Positions 26,129 to 40,811 of a stretch of DNA of 64,000 bases are shown here, piece after piece. This DNA is from Gossypium raimondii (taxonomy: Eukaryota; Streptophyta; Magnoliopsida; Malvales; Malvaceae). The stretch lies in contig NC_068576.1 of NCBI RefSeq assembly GCF_025698545.1, positions 49,572,390 to 49,636,389 on the forward strand, written 5' to 3'. The position numbers were made by a program, and so were the translations under genes. The notes beneath the pieces were generated by a model that did not search any database, had not been told where the DNA came from, and saw only the letters and a program-made list of their open reading frames with translations. Each line of letters starts with the position of its first letter. The first letter of the stretch is position 1.

Positions 26129-28448
26129 TGTAACACCCTTAACCCGTATCCATCACCAGAATAGGGTTATAGAGCATTACCGGAGTTTACAAATTAATTT
26201 ACAAACATTTCATTTCATCAAGCATTCATATTTATAACCAATCAAAATCAAAATATTAATGAGCTAACATTGGCCAATTTAACTTATTCATGTTATTATA
26301 ACCATAATCAAATCTTCCAAAATTACTGATAGAACCAATGGATAGTGTGATATATTTCCGACAAGCTTCCAATCCAATCGAGCTTCCGATAATCATTTCA
26401 ATGCATCTAATAATTATACATATTACCAATAATAAAACACATATTTATATAATATTCATCACCAAATAACATTCACTTTAATTAAAATTATACGAATATA
26501 GTTCATACGAACTTACCAGGCTAAATTACAGAAATACCAAAATTGAGGGACATTTTGGTAATTTTTATTTTCCTCAATTTCCACCCAATCTTGATATAAA
26601 TTAATATTTCATTCAATTTATTAATTTAAATAATAAAAAATTCATTTCATGCAATTTGGTCACTTTTTGACATTTTACAAATTTACCCTTAAATTTTACT
26701 TTTATTCAATTTAGTCCACGAACCTAAAACATGCAAATTAGTCATTCTTAATGAAATCTCATGCTAGTTGAATAATCACATATTTTACTCCTCCTCCTCT
26801 CCATTCCACATCCTTAATGTATATAACATACTTATATGTAACATTATCTATAATTTCACCATTTATTTATATGTTCATTCAAAGTTGTCCACTTGAGTTA
26901 TAGTCACTAAATTATTTATATCTTGAGCTACGGAACTCCGAATTAAGATCCGCTAAATTTATATGAAACTAGACTCACATATCTTCTTACCATAAATTTT
27001 AAGAATTTATGGTTTAGCCAATAAGTGCAATTTATTCTTTAAAGTCATCCCTGTTCTGCTGTCTGACAATTTCAACCCTTCTTCACTAAAAATTAATTAT
27101 GTCCTCGTACGGGATTCAGATGATGTTACCATTTATTTCTATTGAAAATAGACTAATTAAGGATTTAAAAATATAAATTTAAGCCCCTAATTATTTTTCT
27201 CAAATTTTTGATGATTTTCCAAAGTCAGAACAGGGGAACCCGAATTCATTCTGACATTGTCTCAAAAAATTTATTATATCTCATGATTTACAATTCCATT
27301 ACTTACACCGTTTCTTCTATGAGAAACTAGACTCAATAATATTTAATTTCATATTTTTTTCATCCTCTAATTCGATCTCCACAATTTATGGTGATTTTTC
27401 AAAGTTAACCTACTGCTGCTGTCTAAAACAGTTTTAGTGCAATATGTTGATTACTAAGTTTATAACTCCCTTATTCCCTTTCTCTATAATATTTCTCATC
27501 ACTTTCACTTATTTCCCTTCACTAATATATCAAGAACATAAGACCTTATATAAGAAAACTCTATTATAACATCATTTCTATGCTTTTTCAATAATATCAA
27601 ACTTAAAAATATATTGAAATATTGATGTTCTTACATTGTCCTATTAGTTTCAAACTTTAAATTGATTTTCTCTCTCCTCCAGCTTCTCTTTCTTGAATCT
27701 AACTTGATATTCTAGCTCCCCGTAGTCTCGTTGTTATCTTTCTCTCTTGATGGATATGGAAATTCTTTTGATTTCTAGGTGAAAATGGTGAATTTTTGGT
27801 AGAAGGACCAAATTATAAAAAAAAAAAAGCAAAACTTTCTTTCTTTCCCTCTTCTTCTCACGTTGGTGCATGGGAAAAAATGGTCGGATAGTGATTCTTC
27901 ATCTTCCTTTTCTTATATATATACTAAATAAAATAATAATAAAATAATATTTAAAAATCAAATAAAATATTAATAAACTAATATTTATTTAATTAATCTA
28001 AAATATCTCCAACATCATCATTGCCTTCTAGATTTCTCTCTCTTCTAATTGACCATTTTACCCTTCATAATATTTAAAAATTTCATCCTTGAGTCATCAC
28101 TTAATTTGGTAAAATTACGATTTAGTCCTCAAAATTCTTCACATTTTCAATTTTGTCCTAATTCATCCATTTTCCTTAATTTCTAGATTATTCCACCTTT
28201 AAAATATTTTCACCATTGGTCCTTCAACTTTTCATATTTACATTTTACCCTCTCAAATTTTGAGTATTTACTCTTAATCAACAAAAGCTGTTCTCACTTT
28301 TGCGATTTAATCATTTCTTAAATTAATATATCATAATATACTTCCTAATGTTGCCATAACTCAAAATTTCCCTTTTGTCACTTTATTTTCTCATTTCACT
28401 ATATCAAGGATACCTACTTTCTTACTATAGTAATTTTCGGATATTACA
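26129..28448 (-). mobile_element. Gypsy-type LTR (about 2.3 kb)
   Basis: Begins TGTAACACCC and ends GGATATTACA, giving TG...CA ends with the TGTAAYAYCC inverted termini of many plant Gypsy LTRs. On the minus strand the preceding bases (28487-28449) read GACGAAATTTATTTT then AAAAGGAGAGAAA, a polypurine tract next to the LTR. That orientation makes this the 3' LTR of a minus-strand element. Phrases such as TGGTGATTTTTCAAAGT recall abundant cotton Gypsy LTRs (from memory). No matching target duplication flanks it, and the partner LTR is absent. Confidence 0.65.
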
Positions 28449-29221
28449 TTTCTCTCCTTTTAAAATAAATTTCGTCCTCCAATTTCCTTATTTTGTTTTG
28501 ATCATGAACTTCATCATTTCTATATTCTTTCAATCATCCTTTTCTATCTATTCTTATCACTAACATTTCTAGTTTTTATATTATTTTGCACTTCATTTTC
28601 AATAATATTATTCTTTTTACTTAATCGAGCTCTTATTTCCTCTCTTTCCACTTAACTAGAAGCCCTTTCTTCATTTAGTTTTATAATTTCATTTGCTTAC
28701 CCCTATTAACAAAGACTCAGACCTTGGCGGATACACAGATTATGATGACTTCAGTGTCTTCTTGGCCAAGCCGAAAAATCCCCAATTTTTTTTTTTGATC
28801 CTATGGCATGCCATTTATATCTAACTCAACCTGTCTAGTTAATAGGGTATTTAAATTTTTTTATATATATTTCAAATCATTCTCAATTTTAATCACAATT
28901 CAATTCAATACAATTTTCCACTTTTCAATTAATATATTGTTAAATATCTATACATAACCACACTTTAATCATGTCCGTTCATTTCAAATATGTAATTTAT
29001 AAATATCAAGAATAATTTAATGTTGATATCACAATGCTCATGTGGCTATATTTATCAACTCACAAGGTAAATAAATCTACATCATCACTTGTACATTTTA
29101 TCCTTAGCAATATAGGATTTTAAACAATTTTATACTCTTCCAAATTTCTTTATTTTCATTTGCTTTTCTTTACTTTCCACGCTTGTTCCATATGCATGAC
29201 ACACAAGTCATAAACATATCA
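28449..29221 (-). mobile_element. Remnant of Gypsy internal 3' region
   Basis: Lies between the LTR polypurine tract and resumed LINE sequence. AT-rich and without a readable polyprotein domain. Best explained as what is left of the element's 3' internal region after a deletion that removed the coding part and the 5' LTR. The right boundary (about 29221) is set only by where LINE homology resumes. Confidence 0.4.
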
Positions 29222-29402
29222 TTCAACAGACCTTAGCCCTATTTCCAACAGACCATAACAAATTCTCTCTCAGTAAGGCCATACTTCAGAGAGGGCACTC
29301 CATAAAACTTCGAGCAAATATTTTTAGGTAGATCTTTTTTAATCCCATATTTTGATCGAAAAATCCTAACCCACAAAGCAGAGGGATTATTCACAACATT
29401 AA
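29222..29402 (-). pseudogene. LINE remnant: region before zf-RVT
   Basis: On the minus strand this encodes VVNNPSALWVRIFRSKYG followed, with drift, by SLKYGLTERE and FVMVCWK. This resembles the NPxALWVRVLRSKYG ... SKVWPLLRENLLWSVGNG region of plant LINE polyproteins. It is the upstream neighbour of the RNase H remnant at 25730-26128. The roughly 180 residues expected between them are missing. Confidence 0.75.
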
Positions 29403-29963
29403 GGGACTGTTTGATTGACGGAATTGATTTTCCGGAAAATCATTTCTAACATTTTCAGCATTTGATTGGCGGGAAACATTTTCTATTTGGAAAATGAACT
29501 CCAAAACAAGGGAAAATGGGTTACATTTTAGGGAAAATGTCTTACCCTTTCAATTTCCGTAAGACATTTTCCGTGCTCTCCTCTCTATCGCCTCCTTCAT
29601 TCCTTCCTTCATTTCCGGTAGAAAACTGCTTCTGTTTATCGATTTTCCAGTAACTTGTTTTTTTAACACAATTACAAATAATTTATTTGATATTAGTTTT
29701 TTTCAATTTATAATGATTAATATTGTAGCTTAATAATTGAGTATTATTATAAATAAATCATTGCAATATATGTAAAAATAATTTAAAATATAAAAATTTA
29801 TTAATATATATTAATATATGTAAAAACAACTTTTCCGAAAAATATTTTCAAAAAATCTGCCAAGCAGCGGAAAATATTTTCCAATAAATCATTTTACAAA
29901 AAAGTAAAACATTTTCCAGAAATTATTTTACGGAAAATATTTTACTGGCAATCAGACAGACCC
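29403..29963. mobile_element. hAT-like MITE inserted in the LINE
   Basis: Ends are GGGACTGTTTGATTG (left) and, on the minus strand, GGGTCTGTCTGATTG (right). Inside both ends are repeated TTTTCCGGAAAAT/GGAAAATATTTTCC motifs, typical of a widespread plant hAT-derived MITE. LINE coding sequence is found on both sides (FMLKLGF to the right, VVNNPSALW to the left), which fixes the insertion. No clean 8-bp duplication remains. Confidence 0.65.
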
Positions 29964-30060
29964 TAAACCCCAGTTTAAGCATAAAAGTGAACATTGTAAG
30001 CTTGTGAAGCATCCTTTGCCATTCAAATGTTGCTTCTTCCTTCTTTATGTTGTCCATTAC
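29964..30060 (-). pseudogene. LINE remnant: upstream edge
   Basis: Minus-strand TTTTATGCTTAAACTGGGGT translates as FMLKLG(F), matching the FLMKLGF segment that precedes NPxALWVR in plant LINEs. It continues the remnant across the MITE. Homology fades beyond about 30060. Confidence 0.55.
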
Positions 30061-31503
30061 ATTAGTTGGGGACTCTGCTCCTTTTTTTATATTGCTTCTT
30101 CCTTTGTTATGTTGTCCATTTGAGCTCGGCCTTAGGCGAATTTTTTATAGCCCGGACTCGGCTCAATTCTGCTAGGCTCGACTATATATAATTTAGAGTA
30201 TAAACCCAAATTCTAAACCCAATTGAAATATAAAGTTTGGTTAAAGTGATGCTTTAATTTGTTTTGACACTTGAACGTTTGGCTTTGGATTCCATTAGCT
30301 TTGCTACTAATTTCCCAAATCCTAAACTAAACGTGCCTAAAAAACTGGTTTGATTATAAATATTGCCTTATGGTTTTAGGTTAGGATTCAATAGCAGATC
30401 GCAGTTAGCAGTGGAATCCAAAGCACTTCTTTATATAATTAGTTGTTTAATTGTAAAGAAAACAACAATTAACATACTGGACCTGTATAGGGTTGGGTTT
30501 GGATAAAATGCAAGTCCATAAGTAGAGACAATATTTAAAAACTTTGTATCTAGGCTCAGTCCGACCACGATAACCTCTAACTACTATAGTAGGTACAACA
30601 TCGAAAGCAGATATGGAAACATCTTATATCAGTTACCAAAACACACACCGTAGATAGATAACAACACTGCAACTCTGTTACCATAAAATTCTGTATTAGA
30701 CGGACAACAACACTGCAACACTATCCCACCATGATTAAAATGCTTGATCGCAAACCCAAAGCATATAAAAAAACTTTTGTCCCCATAAAACTCTGTTAAT
30801 TCTAGCAACCATCAAAACCCCAATATAACATAATTTACTTAAATATAATACAAATCTGATTTAAAATTTGATTCATCACTTCTATATTTTGCTTTTATAT
30901 TCGCTGCGAATAATTTACACGTCGGCGAAAATCATTGTTGTTCTGTAGTTCCAAGACCCAAGTAATGATTTTAAATTGCTTAGTTAATGTTCAACAACAT
31001 TCTAAATTAAACCCAAGTAACGATTTAAATTTTCCTAGTTAATGTTAAATATATATACATATATATCTCTATGTTGCCAACAAAATATTTATTTGTTAAT
31101 ATTGCGTTAGCATCAACAAATTATAACTCCACAATAAATCAGTTTTAGAGTTAACTATAATAAAATTAAAATTTCAATCAAAAACAAAAAAAAAGAAGAA
31201 GAAAACAATAAAATGAATATAATATGTAAGCATATACTATATAAATGATTAAATATACGTATAGAAAATAAATTCAGAAAAAGAAATCTTATTTTGAAGT
31301 AGCAGGTAGAAGGAAAGAGGTAAAAGCTTTTATTTCATCATCTTCTTTTATGCTTATTAGTAGATGAATACTCTTGACATTTTTTTTTAAAATTTTCTAA
31401 TTTGTATGGTCTACATGGAAAATTAGATTTCAACAAAAATAAATAAAATTTGACATAATGATTGAATGATGAGGAAAACGTTGTATCAAATCTTATATGA
31501 AAT
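30061..31503. other. Intergenic, AT-rich
   Basis: No gene seen. A 'ctcggctcaattctgctaggctcg' patch near 30130-30180 resembles the degenerate GC-rich repeats of the fold-back element. The rest is AT-rich. Confidence 0.35.
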
Positions 31504-32204
31504 AAAATAGTCACTTTTGTTTGCCTCAGGTTACATTTTAGTCACTTATGTTATCACGTTGTAACATTTTAGTCACTAAGCCGTTAGTTTCTGTTAACAG
31601 TGTAACAATAAACTGACGTGGGACGTTAAATCATCATTTCAAACAAAAATTCTAGGTTAATTTATACAATCGGTCCCCATATTTTTTCGTTTGGAGCAAT
31701 TTAATTTTTTTTTCTTTGATTTTTTTTAACTTTCTTTCTTTTCCATTCTCTTATGCTTCTCCCTTTGTTTTCCTCCCTTCTCCATTTCTTTCAACGTAGT
31801 TTTTCTATGTTTTATTTTTTTGAACAATTTAATTTTTCGAGTGAGGCGAGCTTGTGGACTAGTTACAAATAGAAAGCATAGAAAAACTATGTTAAAAGAA
31901 ATGAAGAAGAGAGGAAAATAGAGGGAGAAGCATAAGAGAATGGAAAAAAAAGTTAGAAGAACATAAAAGAAAAATTTTAAATTGTTGAAAATGAAAAATA
32001 TAGGGACCAATTGTAGAATTTAACCTAAAATTTTAGTTTGAAATGATGATTTAACGTGCCACATCAACTTACCGTTACACCATTGTCGACAATTAACGAC
32101 TCGGTGACTAAAATGTTATAACACGATAACGTAAATGACTAAAACGTAACATTTCAACATAAGTGACTAAAATGTAACCTAAGGCAAATAAAAGTGACTA
32201 TTTT
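31504..32204. mobile_element. Fold-back MITE next to the CDKG promoter
   Basis: The left arm starts AAAATAGTCACTTTTGTTTG and the right arm, on the minus strand, AAAATAGTCACTTTTATTTG. Pairing continues through ACATTTTAGTCACTTATGTT and CGTTAAATCATCATTTCAAA to an inner stem where CATTCTCTTATGCTTCTCCC meets its complement. The loop is only about 60 bases near 31810-31870. It ends about 130 bp before a TATA-like sequence upstream of CDKG. It encodes nothing credible and no exact target duplication is visible. Confidence 0.7.
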
Positions 32205-32329
32205 AATAGTTTACCCATAAATTTATTGGGTTGGAACTTCAAAGCCCATTCGAAAATGAAACGGGCACCGACTTAAGAAATAAATAATAAAAGCCCTAAA
32301 GTCCTAACCTCCCAACGCGCTTCTTATAT

Positions 32330-32343
32330 TAATATTATAAAGG
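32330..32343 (+). promoter_or_regulatory. TATA-like element upstream of CDKG
   Basis: AATATTATAAAGGGG is the best TATA candidate before the CDKG leader. The ATG is about 500 bp downstream, so the leader probably holds an intron; a good donor CTG|GTAAGA lies at 32464/32465. Confidence 0.35.
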
Positions 32344-32494
32344 GGACGAGGGGCGGCTTGAAAACAAAGCAACGCGTATAAAAACAAAAACTCTTCAAGA
32401 GATTGTCCCGATTCTCTGATTTTCTTTGCGTCTGCTTTCCGTCTCCTCCTCCTTCTTCTTTCTGGTAAGATCTTCAATTACCTCTGATTTATCG

Positions 32495-32525
32495 AGGTCA
32501 GGTCAGATCAGATCAGATCAGATCC
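32495..32525 (+). repeat. GGTCA/GATCA pentamer run in the CDKG leader
   Basis: Direct pentamer repeats: GGTCA twice then GATCA four times. Lies just inside the presumed 5' UTR intron. Confidence 0.7.
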
Positions 32526-32835
32526 GCCAAAAGAAGCACAAAAATTTCATGTTCTAGGGTTTTGATTTGATTGTCAGCGTTTTTTTTTTTGATTTTACCT
32601 TTTTCATCTTTGTTTGAATTCCATATCTGAAATCTACGTGTAATTGTTGTGTTCCTCTCTCTATTGATTGACTTTTTAAACTTTGTCTGTATATCTAGGG
32701 TTTATTCTTTTTACGAACCCTAAAAAAAAGAAAAAAGAAAGTAATTGGATATTTGTTTTGTGCGTTTTATTGGAGATTTTTTTTTCTTTGTCTTGAATCT
32801 TTTTATTGAGAAGAGTTGTGTGGTTCTTGATTGGT

Positions 32836-35053
32836 ATGGCGGCAGGGCGAGTTGATGTTCGGAGGAGAATTGATGTTGAGAAATTGAATCGGGGCCATGT
32901 TCATGCAAATCCCGTTAAGAATGGATATAATTATCCATCTAATAATAAGGATAAGTTCGATCTGGGTCCTAGGAGATGTGGGTTAGACGATGTTGCCAGG
33001 GTTAAAAATGATGTGAAACAGATGTTGGATGATGGGGTTCAGCAGCCCCCGGAAAAAAAGAGGAAGTTTTCCCCGATTGTATGGGACCTGGAAGACAAAG
33101 AAGGAAGATTTTCATCCAAGAACAGGGATGTTGTGACGACTAGCATTCTGTCATCTCCTTCTTCACCTTCCAAAGTGTCAAATACTGTTTCCAATCAGGT
33201 TTATAAGCATCAACCGTTCTCTGCAAACGTGATCAAAGAAGTGGAGCATATGGTATCCAAGTCTTTGGTGTCTGATTTTGGTGCTGCTTTATCTCCTTCA
33301 CTGCCTGACCAGCAATGCCTGGATGATGAACAAGAACCAGAGTTGATTGGAAAAGAAAATGTTCGAGCACCCAACATATTTACATCACGTTGGGCTTCTG
33401 ATAGTGATGATGAAGATGGATCTCTAACGGAGGATAAGATTAGTAGGAGTTCGAGTCTTGAGAGTGGAGAGCTTGAAAGAGAGGAGTTGGAAGTAGATAG
33501 GGCACAGTCTGATCAAAGAAGCAGCAGTGTACTGTCTGCTTGTGAGGATGGAGGCATGGAGTGTAAGTTGGACTCTGGTGATGTGATGGACATTGATGAC
33601 ATGCGTGACGAAGATGCTGTTGTTGATCAGTCAGATTTAGGTGTTGAAGAGCCAGCAGGAGGTTGTATGAACATGCTTCATGGTTGCAGAAGTGTTTTTG
33701 AGTATGAAAAATTGAACAAAATAAGTGAAGGTACATATGGTATTGTTTACCGAGCTAAGGATAAGATGACAGGAGAAATTGTGGCACTGAAGAAGGTGAA
33801 GATTCTTGATCGAAGAGATTTAGAAGAATATGGTTTCCCTGTGACATCACTGAGAGAAATTAATATTCTTGCGTCTTTTCATCACCCTTCAATTGTGAAA
33901 GCTAGAGAAGTTGTTGTAGATGACCATGACAATGTTTACATGGTTATGGAGTACATGGAACATGACCTCAAGTGGCTAATGGACTCGATGAAACGACGAT
34001 TCAGTACCAGTGATGTTAAATGTTTGATTCTACAGCTACTGGAGGGTGTGAAATATCTTCATGATAATTGGGTACTTCATAGGGATTTGAAAACATCCAA
34101 TCTTCTCTTGAACAATCAAGGTGAACTCAAAATATGTGACTTTGGTATGGCGCGACAGTATGGGAGCCCTCTTAAGCCTTACACAACCAAGGTGGTGACT
34201 CAGTGGTATAGGTAAGTAACATTCTTTGTACTTATATTCTTTATTTATTATGAATTTTATTAGTTCTTGAATTTGAAAATATATTTCTTTGATTGCTGCA
34301 TTTCAGGGCTCCTGAACTTTTACTTGGAGCAAAGAAGTATTCAACAGCCGTGGACATGTGGTCTGTGGGATGTATAATGGCTGAATTGTTAGCTAAGGAA
34401 CCCCTGTTCAAAGGGACAAGTGAAATTGATCAGCTTCGCAAGGTAATTACTGTTTCTATTGAAGCTTTCAACTTTCTTTTATCTTGTTATAAAATCTCTG
34501 ATGTTTGATGATGATGGTTTATGGTTGCAGATATTTGATACTCTTGGTGTTCCAAGTGAGAAGATTTGGCCTGGGTTTTCTGAATTACCAGGTTCCAAAG
34601 CAAATTATTCTAAGCAACCGTAAGTATCTCTTTGGACAATTACTTTGGTCATCTAAATAACTACCGTTTCTTTTGACTACAATATGTTCAGTATTTATTA
34701 ATTACCTAGTCATGGGACTAATTTAACGAGTAGTTGTTTTGTTTTCTTCTTCCAGGTATAACTTGTTGCGCAAGAAGTTTCCTGCAGCATCTTTTACTGG
34801 ATCTGCCGTTCTTTCTGATGCTGGATTTGACCTGTTGAACAGGCTTCTTACCTATGACCCTGAGAAAGTAATTTTACTCACTTAAGCCCTAATTTAACTT
34901 GAAGTTTTTATGTATTGGTTTCAGCTATAATAGATGTTTCCGTTTTTTGTTCAGAGAATAACAGCAGATGATGCTCTTAATCATGATTGGTTCCGGGAGC
35001 TTCCCCTGCCAAAATCTAAAGATTTCTTGCCTACTTTCCCACCAAAAGTGTGA
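32836..35053 (+). CDS. Cyclin-dependent kinase, CDKG type, 5 exons
   Basis: Ser/Thr kinase of the plant CDKG (CDK10/11-like) group, linked in Arabidopsis to splicing and meiosis. Exons: 32836-34211, 34307-34442, 34531-34619, 34756-34867, 34955-35053; product 603 aa. The start [14 protein letters not shown] matches the group's N-terminus. Residues 1 to about 285 are a low-complexity regulatory region with acidic and Ser-rich stretches. The kinase domain starts at about Phe288: glycine loop ISEGTYGIV (296-304), Lys319, cyclin-contact helix PVTSLRE (335-341, a variant of PLTSLRE), HRD at 415-417, DFG at 435-437, APELLLG. All catalytic residues are present. Oddities: the activation segment reads KVVTQWYR where the group has VVTLWYR, and the protein stops right after PTFPPKV, lacking the 25 or so C-terminal residues I recall in CDKG2. 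The subfamily call is firm; whether it corresponds to CDKG1 or CDKG2 is not. Confidence 0.9.
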
Positions 35054-36831
35054 ATGGAACAATTTCCTTGCCTGATTTGTGGAAGCTGGACACAACCAAA
35101 ATATTATCACCGCATTCTTCCTAGCAATTGTAGTGGTCATGAAGGATCCCAGTTTGATGCAGCAGTGGTAAAAAACTTCATCTATTTTGTGTCATGATAC
35201 AGGCAAGCTGGTTCATTCAGCCACTCTGATATCTTTCATGATAATTGTTTTAGTAGATATTGACAAAAATGTGAGATGCTGTAGTTGCATGTTTCATAGC
35301 AAATTAATGAGTGGGAGAAACTGATATAGTCTTTTGACAGGCACATGTAGCCTTACATGGTCCGGTTATTAGTTGGGATAATTTTCAGATGAGTTGTAAA
35401 GGTCATCAGCTGCGACCTTACCTTGAATCTTTAATTTTCATCTCCTTGATACTTTATCAGAATGTAACCCATGTAAATATTCTTAACCACATTTGAAATT
35501 TCCTTTTTTTTTCCCTCAATCTAAAACTATAATTGCTCACATTGTTTCGTTCAATTTTCTCACATTGCTTGCAAGAGTCCACCGACATTTGGAAGCGTGT
35601 ACAACATCTTTGTTTCCTGTTAGTAAGTTTTGGACGCTCAAGGTTCTTTGTGAATAAAGTAGTTGATCTTTCAATTTGTGAGGTCTCCATTTGTTTCGTT
35701 GTTTCCTCTCTGTTTTGTTCTTTGTTTGCAAGTGTTGCAGCACAGCTAAAGGACTTCAGAGTCTGCAAGTGCTTTCGTTATCATGTAGCGTGCAAGTAAG
35801 GCATCAACCCCATATAGAGTAACTCGGTGCATTATCGACTAATTCCCTAACAATAACCAGTTATCAATTTATATGTTATCGTATATTGTGACATTGACGC
35901 ACAGGATGAAGTTTTATGATTAGCATGCAGATGTTACTGGAGAAAAGATAATAGAACCACCGACTATTTGCTGAGGCTTCTTGTTCTTTCGCCCTGTCTT
36001 CTATTTTTTTTATTTCTCGGTTCTTCCATGAATGTGGTTCTTACAGTTTACCTTGTTGGGTTTCTGCAAGATACACTTTAACTGATTACAAGCGCATATC
36101 TCAATACCGAACTTAGGAGATGGCTCAAAACGGTTGGTATTTAGAAATATAAGATTATAGCTGTTGTCATGCATGGTTTAAAACAATGCCTCTTCTCATC
36201 CACTTCTTAATGCTAGTATATCGAAAATTGTCTTATTTTAATGTCATATGATCGTTATTTTTTTTCTTCCTATTTTCTCTCCTAAAAGAAAACAGTGAAG
36301 GCTCTACGGACAATGTGTTCTAAATACTCAAATAATTTCAATGCTGCATCAATCTTCCATACGTGAACCGTGCTTCGTCCAACTTATGTTGCTGGGGGGT
36401 GTTTTGGTTCTCCTTTGGGATGAACGAAACGTCAAAGGAAGGAAGCAACCGCAAAGAACTGTATGATTTTGATGGATGCCATGAATGTCGAAGGAATGAC
36501 AGTTGATGTAATACATACAATTTTGAAGGTATGGCAATCTGGTTCGTCGAGGTTTTTTCTTCTGAACTATGGGTTGTTGGTGCTAACGAGTGCGGTCCTG
36601 GAATTTTCCTCTTCTGAAAAGAAAATGTTTGTTATTTCAAACCAGCATAAGCCTTGTTTTCAAAATTAACGTTATCTTGGAATGGATTTTTATAATCTGC
36701 CTTGCCTCTACGAGCACTAAATAAGCATAACCATCTTTTGAATTTTTTTAAGTCAACATATTGAAAATGATCGATTTTTACAAATTTAATTTTGCTGTGA
36801 TCCCATTGTAGATTCAACTAATGCCTTTCTA
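35054..36831. other. CDKG 3' flank and intergenic sequence
   Basis: Mixed-composition sequence, less AT-rich than typical intergenic DNA here, so part of it is probably the 3' UTR of the kinase gene. Open frames on both strands at 35457-35799 and 36338-36817 have no recognisable domain. Confidence 0.4.
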
Positions 36832-37450
36832 AGGGTCAGTTCTACCTTGCTTCTAAAAGTACTTTTGAAAGTTTAAAAAAAACTGTGAAGAATAAGTTAC
36901 TTTTGGTTAAAATTTTTAGTTTTTCAGAAGTGTTTTTTTGAAAAAAAGTTGAAAAGGAGAAGTTAAAAATTTTAGTTTTCCTCTCTCAAAAGTATTTTTA
37001 GTGTTTAATTATTTTTTACCCTTCAATAATATAATATTTTTTTCTTAGTGTTTAATTATAATTGTGTTAATCATTAATTAAAAACAAAAGTATTTTTAAA
37101 ATACTAATTATAAATATTTAAATATTTAAAATATAGTTTATATATTTTAATTAAATTTTATAAACAATTAATATTTATTGTTTAAAATATTTATAATTTA
37201 TATTTTATATATTAAAATATTAACAACAAGTTATAATAATTTTTAAATTATTATTAAAATATAATAATATTAATTAATTTAAATATTATTTAAATGTATA
37301 TTTGTTAATAACATGTTTAAAATTGATATTTTATTTTTCAAAATATTTTTGACAGCAATACTAAACATTCAAATTTTAATCTAAATTTTTCAAAATATTT
37401 TTCAAAAGTATTTTTACAATATTTTTAAAAAATAATGAAGAATTGGCCCT
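36832..37450. mobile_element. hAT-like MITE
   Basis: Ends are AGGGTCAGTTCT (left) and, on the minus strand, AGGGCCAATTCT (right). Next to both lie AAAAGTATTTTT-type motifs. The interior is very AT-rich and non-coding. No exact 8-bp duplication was found. Confidence 0.5.
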
Positions 37451-38476
37451 AAATTAACGCTGCTGAAAGTAGTGATGATGATTTTGGATTTTATCTTTTC
37501 TACCCTTGGCCTTCTGCGTCGGGGCTATTATCCTGTTGCTCCGACTTGGGCTGGATTTTACTGAAAATTTGACACGTCTTCTACCTGTATTGACCGTTAA
37601 TTACTTTTAGCAGCAGTTTTAAATGGGTAATCTTTATTTTATATAATTCATCAAATTACATATCTTATCTGAACTCTAATAAAAAAAATCAGCTAGCATG
37701 CACGCCATTGAATTCCGAAATTGATTATACTTTAAAAATTCGCCTATCCCGAATTATTCAATAAAACTAATATGGTAATTTAATTTGTATTTTATGCAAT
37801 TTTATTTCTACAGATAATTCCCATCCAATATCTTATATCAGAGAAAAATGCGTATAAACCATTTTAAACCCATGTTCTACTAATTATGACAATATTAATG
37901 ATATCAACTAAGTTAAAATTCAATTAATATGATTTTTTTACTATAACATTTTGTAATTTTGGTTAATACTATATTATAATTATCGTTTTCTTTAATATAT
38001 TTGTTTATTGATTTTTAAAAATGTATATATCATGAGAATATTTATGCAACAACTTTCTTTTGCCATTTAGTCATAGCGACTTGTGGAAAAAAAATTATCA
38101 CTAAACCACTCATTTTACCCAAATCTGAATAGGCTCTACCCTCACAAGTCATATAAGGTAAAATGGTCACAACACATTTTGATTTGCAAGGGACTAAACA
38201 CGGCACATTTCGACGAAAAAATAACCAAAAAAAAAAAGATTTGTCGTCAATCTATACTATCAGTATTTATTTAAATATCTTCAATACCTGAAACAGTCAA
38301 AAGCCGGATCATTTGGGCCAAAATTTCAATGAAATAAAATAATAATGAATTAGAGTCCCATCAGCAAAAAAAATCCATGAAATCCCAAAAAGGAAAAATC
38401 TGTTTTCAGTTTCATCAGTAAAGCAACATTCCATGAGTAAAGCACCTTCTAAACTTCATGCTTCATTGCAATTTCA
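37451..38476. other. Intergenic, AT-rich
   Basis: No gene seen. The last part (about 38300-38476) is probably the 3' UTR of the minus-strand adenylate kinase gene. Confidence 0.4.

Positions 38477-40811
<2,335 letters not shown>

Noticed and set aside
28375-28563. 62-codon open frame across the Gypsy LTR end
   Set aside because: Runs across the LTR boundary and the polypurine tract; chance frame.
31726-32010. 94-codon minus-strand frame
   Set aside because: Lies inside the fold-back MITE and is low-complexity (Phe/Lys-rich).
33440-33736. 98-codon minus-strand frame in CDKG
   Set aside because: Shadow of the CDKG coding exon.
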